Positions 5,837 to 7,559 of a stretch of 7,559 nt of DNA are shown piece after piece. Positions within the stretch are counted from its first letter, which is position 1, and each line of letters begins with the position of its first letter. Origin of the DNA: Candidatus Avimonoglobus intestinipullorum (GTDB lineage Bacteria > Bacillota > Clostridia > UBA1381); the NCBI GenBank assembly GCA_018714645.1, contig DVND01000003.1, positions 1 through 7,559 of the forward strand, written 5' to 3'. A program made the position numbers and the translations under genes. Below the pieces are notes generated by a model that did not search any database, was not told the DNA's origin, and was given only the letters and a program-made list of their open reading frames with translations.

Positions 5837-5864
5837 GATTGGAAAAAATTTCGCCTTTTACAAT
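5835..5864 (+). promoter_or_regulatory. Possible sigma-A promoter of the AbgT-family gene
   Basis: TTGATT (5835-5840) and TACAAT (5859-5864) are separated by 18 nt, starting on the last T residues of the preceding terminator. The match is moderate and the spacer slightly long. It would give a leader of about 50 nt. No better pair was found in 5837-5920. Confidence 0.38.
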
Positions 5865-5905
5865 AAAAATGTTTGCACATACTACTATTAGCTTTATTTG
5901 TACAG

Positions 5906-5911
5906 AAAGGA
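5906..5911 (+). promoter_or_regulatory. Ribosome binding site of the AbgT-family gene; supports a GTG start
   Basis: AAAGGA (5906-5911) lies 9 nt before GTG 5921. The in-frame TTG at 5873 has no such site, and the in-frame ATG at 5942 has none either. GTG 5921 also gives 508 residues, the family's usual length. Confidence 0.6.
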
Positions 5912-5920
5912 TGGATCCCC

Positions 5921-7447
5921 GTGAAAAACCGGACGTCTTTCATGGAACGGGTGGGGCATATGATCCCGGACCCGGTCCTTATTTTTATAACGCTGTATGT
6001 GCTGGTGCTGCTCCTGACCGGGATTTTTGGCGGGAGCACCTTTTCGACGGTGGGCGCCAACGGTACGGCGACGGAATATACCATCAAAAATATGTTTTCG
6101 GCCGAAAATATCCGCTGGATTTTTTCAAATGCCCTGCTGACCAACTGGCTGGGCTATGCGGGCGGTATATTAGGCTCTATTTTGATTGTGATTATCGGCA
6201 TCGGCGTGGCGGAAGAATCGGGGCTGTTGTCTGCGCTGATCCGCCGTGCCGGCGCGGCGATTTCCATGCGGTTTTTGCCCTATGTGCTGGTGTTTTTGGG
6301 GATCATGAGCAATATTGCCACCGATGCGGGATATGTCATCCTGATCCCGCTGGCGGGGTTGCTGTACGCGGGCGTCGGCAAGCATCCGCTGATCGGGATG
6401 GCGGCGGCATTTGCGGGCGTGTCGGCAGGGTTCAGCGCCAACCTGATTCCCGCAACGGTGGTGGATGTGGTGATTGGGACCAACGCAAAGAGTTTTGCCG
6501 AAAGCCAGGGTATCCCGTTTCTGTCCTATACGGGCCGGGCAATGAACCCGGCAACCATGCACTATTTTTTCATGGCGGCCTCCACGGTGCTGCTGGTGTT
6601 TCTGGGCGGGTTTATCACCAATAAATGGATTGCGCCCCGCTTTGAAACGCAGGAGTTTGTAATCCCTGAGGACGTCAATATCAAGGATTTCGAAGTGAAG
6701 CAGGAGGAAAAGCGGGGGATGCGGTGGGCGCTGGCGGGCCTCTTGTTCAGCCTTGCCGTCCTGGTGCTGCTGGCCTTCGGGCCGCTGCGCAATTATGTGG
6801 ACGCCGATGGGAAAACGGTCACGCCCTTTTTGGATAACATTATTCTGATGATTACGTTTGTGTTCCTGGTTCCCGGGATTTGTTACGGATACGCCACAAA
6901 GCGGTTTTCCAAAACCGCCCATGTGGTGGAGGCTATGTCCAAGCAGATGGGTTCCATGGGCTATGTGATTGTCCTGACGTTTTTCTGCTATAATTTTCTG
7001 GCGCTTTTGACCTACACCAACATTGGCTCCTATATTACCTATATTGGCGCAAAAGGCCTGCAGGCCATCGGCCTTTCCAATTCACCCATTTTGCTGATGC
7101 TGGGGTTTATAATCATTACTGCCGTCATCAACCTGTTTGTGGGTGGACTGACGTCAAAATGGATGTTGCTGGGGCCGATCTTTATCCCCATGCTCTACCA
7201 TGTCAATCCCTCCATGACGCCGGATGTGGTGGCGGCGGCTTACCGCGTGGCGGATTCCTGTACAAACACCATCACACCGCTCATGACGTATGCGGGCGTG
7301 ATCCTCGTCTATATGCGCAAGTATAAGCCGGATTTCACATTGGGCAATTTGATCGGTACCATGCTTCCGTATTCAATGGTATTTCTCGTGGTGTGGACGC
7401 TGCTGCTGATATGTTTTATCCTGTTTAAAATACCGCTCGGGTTCTGA
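5921..7447 (+). CDS. AbgT-family transporter (p-aminobenzoyl-glutamate transporter family)
   Basis: This is a 508-residue polytopic membrane protein, the same length as E. coli AbgT. After a short cytoplasmic start, MERVGHMIPDPVLIF (8-22) matches the family's N-terminal 'ER.G...PDP...F' pattern. Other signatures are the SNIATDAGYVILIPL segment (130-144), GFSANLIPAT (170-179), GGLTSKWMLLGPIF (408-421) and YRVADSCTNTITPLM (441-455). The last two cover the hairpin and substrate regions of solved AbgT-family structures. E. coli AbgT imports p-aminobenzoyl-glutamate, a folate breakdown product. MtrF and YdaH were reported to export sulfonamide-type antimetabolites, so the direction of transport is open. 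No Abg amidohydrolase gene is adjacent, which weakens the salvage reading. It has its own upstream terminator boundary. The family is near certain; the substrate is not. Confidence 0.93.
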   Translation: MKNRTSFMERVGHMIPDPVLIFITLYVLVLLLTGIFGGSTFSTVGANGTATEYTIKNMFSAENIRWIFSNALLTNWLGYAGGILGSILIVIIGIGVAEESGLLSALIRRAGAAISMRFLPYVLVFLGIMSNIATDAGYVILIPLAGLLYAGVGKHPLIGMAAAFAGVSAGFSANLIPATVVDVVIGTNAKSFAESQGIPFLSYTGRAMNPATMHYFFMAASTVLLVFLGGFITNKWIAPRFETQEFVIPEDVNIKDFEVKQEEKRGMRWALAGLLFSLAVLVLLAFGPLRNYVDADGKTVTPFLDNIILMITFVFLVPGICYGYATKRFSKTAHVVEAMSKQMGSMGYVIVLTFFCYNFLALLTYTNIGSYITYIGAKGLQAIGLSNSPILLMLGFIIITAVINLFVGGLTSKWMLLGPIFIPMLYHVNPSMTPDVVAAAYRVADSCTNTITPLMTYAGVILVYMRKYKPDFTLGNLIGTMLPYSMVFLVVWTLLLICFILFKIPLGF

Positions 7448-7473
7448 CAAAAATTATAGCCTGCGCCATCTTA

Positions 7474-7558
7474 TCATAGGTCGAATTGTGGAATTGTACG
7501 CAAATATGCGCTTGCCAGGAACATACAGCCCAAAAGAAAGAGCCCCAGGAAAAAACAT
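7474..7558 (-). CDS. Possible 3' end of a minus-strand membrane-protein gene (partial)
   Basis: On the minus strand one frame runs from the window edge to TGA at 7476-7474. It encodes about 27 residues ending FLASAYLRTIPQFDL after a hydrophobic, leucine/phenylalanine-rich stretch. This resembles the last membrane helix and short tail of an integral membrane protein convergent with the AbgT gene. It is too short for family recognition and could be chance. No hairpin terminator was found in 7448-7473 for either gene. Confidence 0.28.
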   Translation of the reverse strand, partial: CFFLGLFLLGCMFLASAYLRTIPQFDL

Positions 7559-7559
7559 A

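Noticed and set aside
5873..5920. Longer AbgT-family start at TTG 5873
   Set aside because: It has no ribosome binding site and adds 16 residues absent from the family. GTG 5921 has AAAGGA at suitable spacing.

Overview
The window looks like chromosomal DNA from a moderate-G+C member of the Clostridia (Firmicutes), possibly a gut anaerobe. The evidence is strong AGGAGG-type ribosome binding sites, sigma-A-like TTGnnn-N17-TATAAT promoters, an SLH-domain surface protein, and clostridial-style TspO, DUF3006 and TetM-like GTPase proteins. A genus cannot be named from the sequence alone. No mobile element, CRISPR array, tRNA, rRNA or convincing riboswitch was seen.

Layout. (1) 94-1449 (+): NCS2-family purine permease of the AzgA (guanine/hypoxanthine) type, closed by a textbook terminator at 1465-1500. 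(2) 1617-2411 (+): secreted protein with three SLH repeats, behind a candidate ECF-sigma promoter (AACC-N16-CGTC). An in-frame TAA separates it from 54 further in-frame codons that encode a copper-amine-oxidase-N-terminal ('stalk') domain segment, so the gene appears broken by one nonsense change or needs readthrough. (3) 2687-3109 (+): small two-CBS-domain protein with its own sigma-A promoter, convergent with (4) 3143-3610 (-): TspO/MBR membrane protein. A 32-nt perfect palindrome between them can terminate both. (5) Divergent from tspO, a strong promoter drives a 54-codon DUF3006-like ORF (3718-3882) and then, 8 nt later, a 643-residue GTPase (3891-5822) homologous to TetM/TetO ribosomal protection proteins and EF-G. 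Its terminator hairpin overlaps its own stop codon. (6) 5921-7447 (+): AbgT-family transporter starting at GTG. The right edge may hold the 3' end of a minus-strand membrane-protein gene.

The genes do not form one pathway; most have their own promoter or terminator. The clearest functional unit is the DUF3006-GTPase pair, which looks transcriptionally and translationally coupled. The GTPase is the most interesting protein. It keeps every GTPase motif, but its domain IV loop lacks the YSPVS tip that TetM uses to displace tetracycline, and its C-terminus differs from TetM. It is probably a ribosome-associated TetM-like factor whose link to tetracycline resistance is unproven. No clearly undescribed multi-gene system is present.
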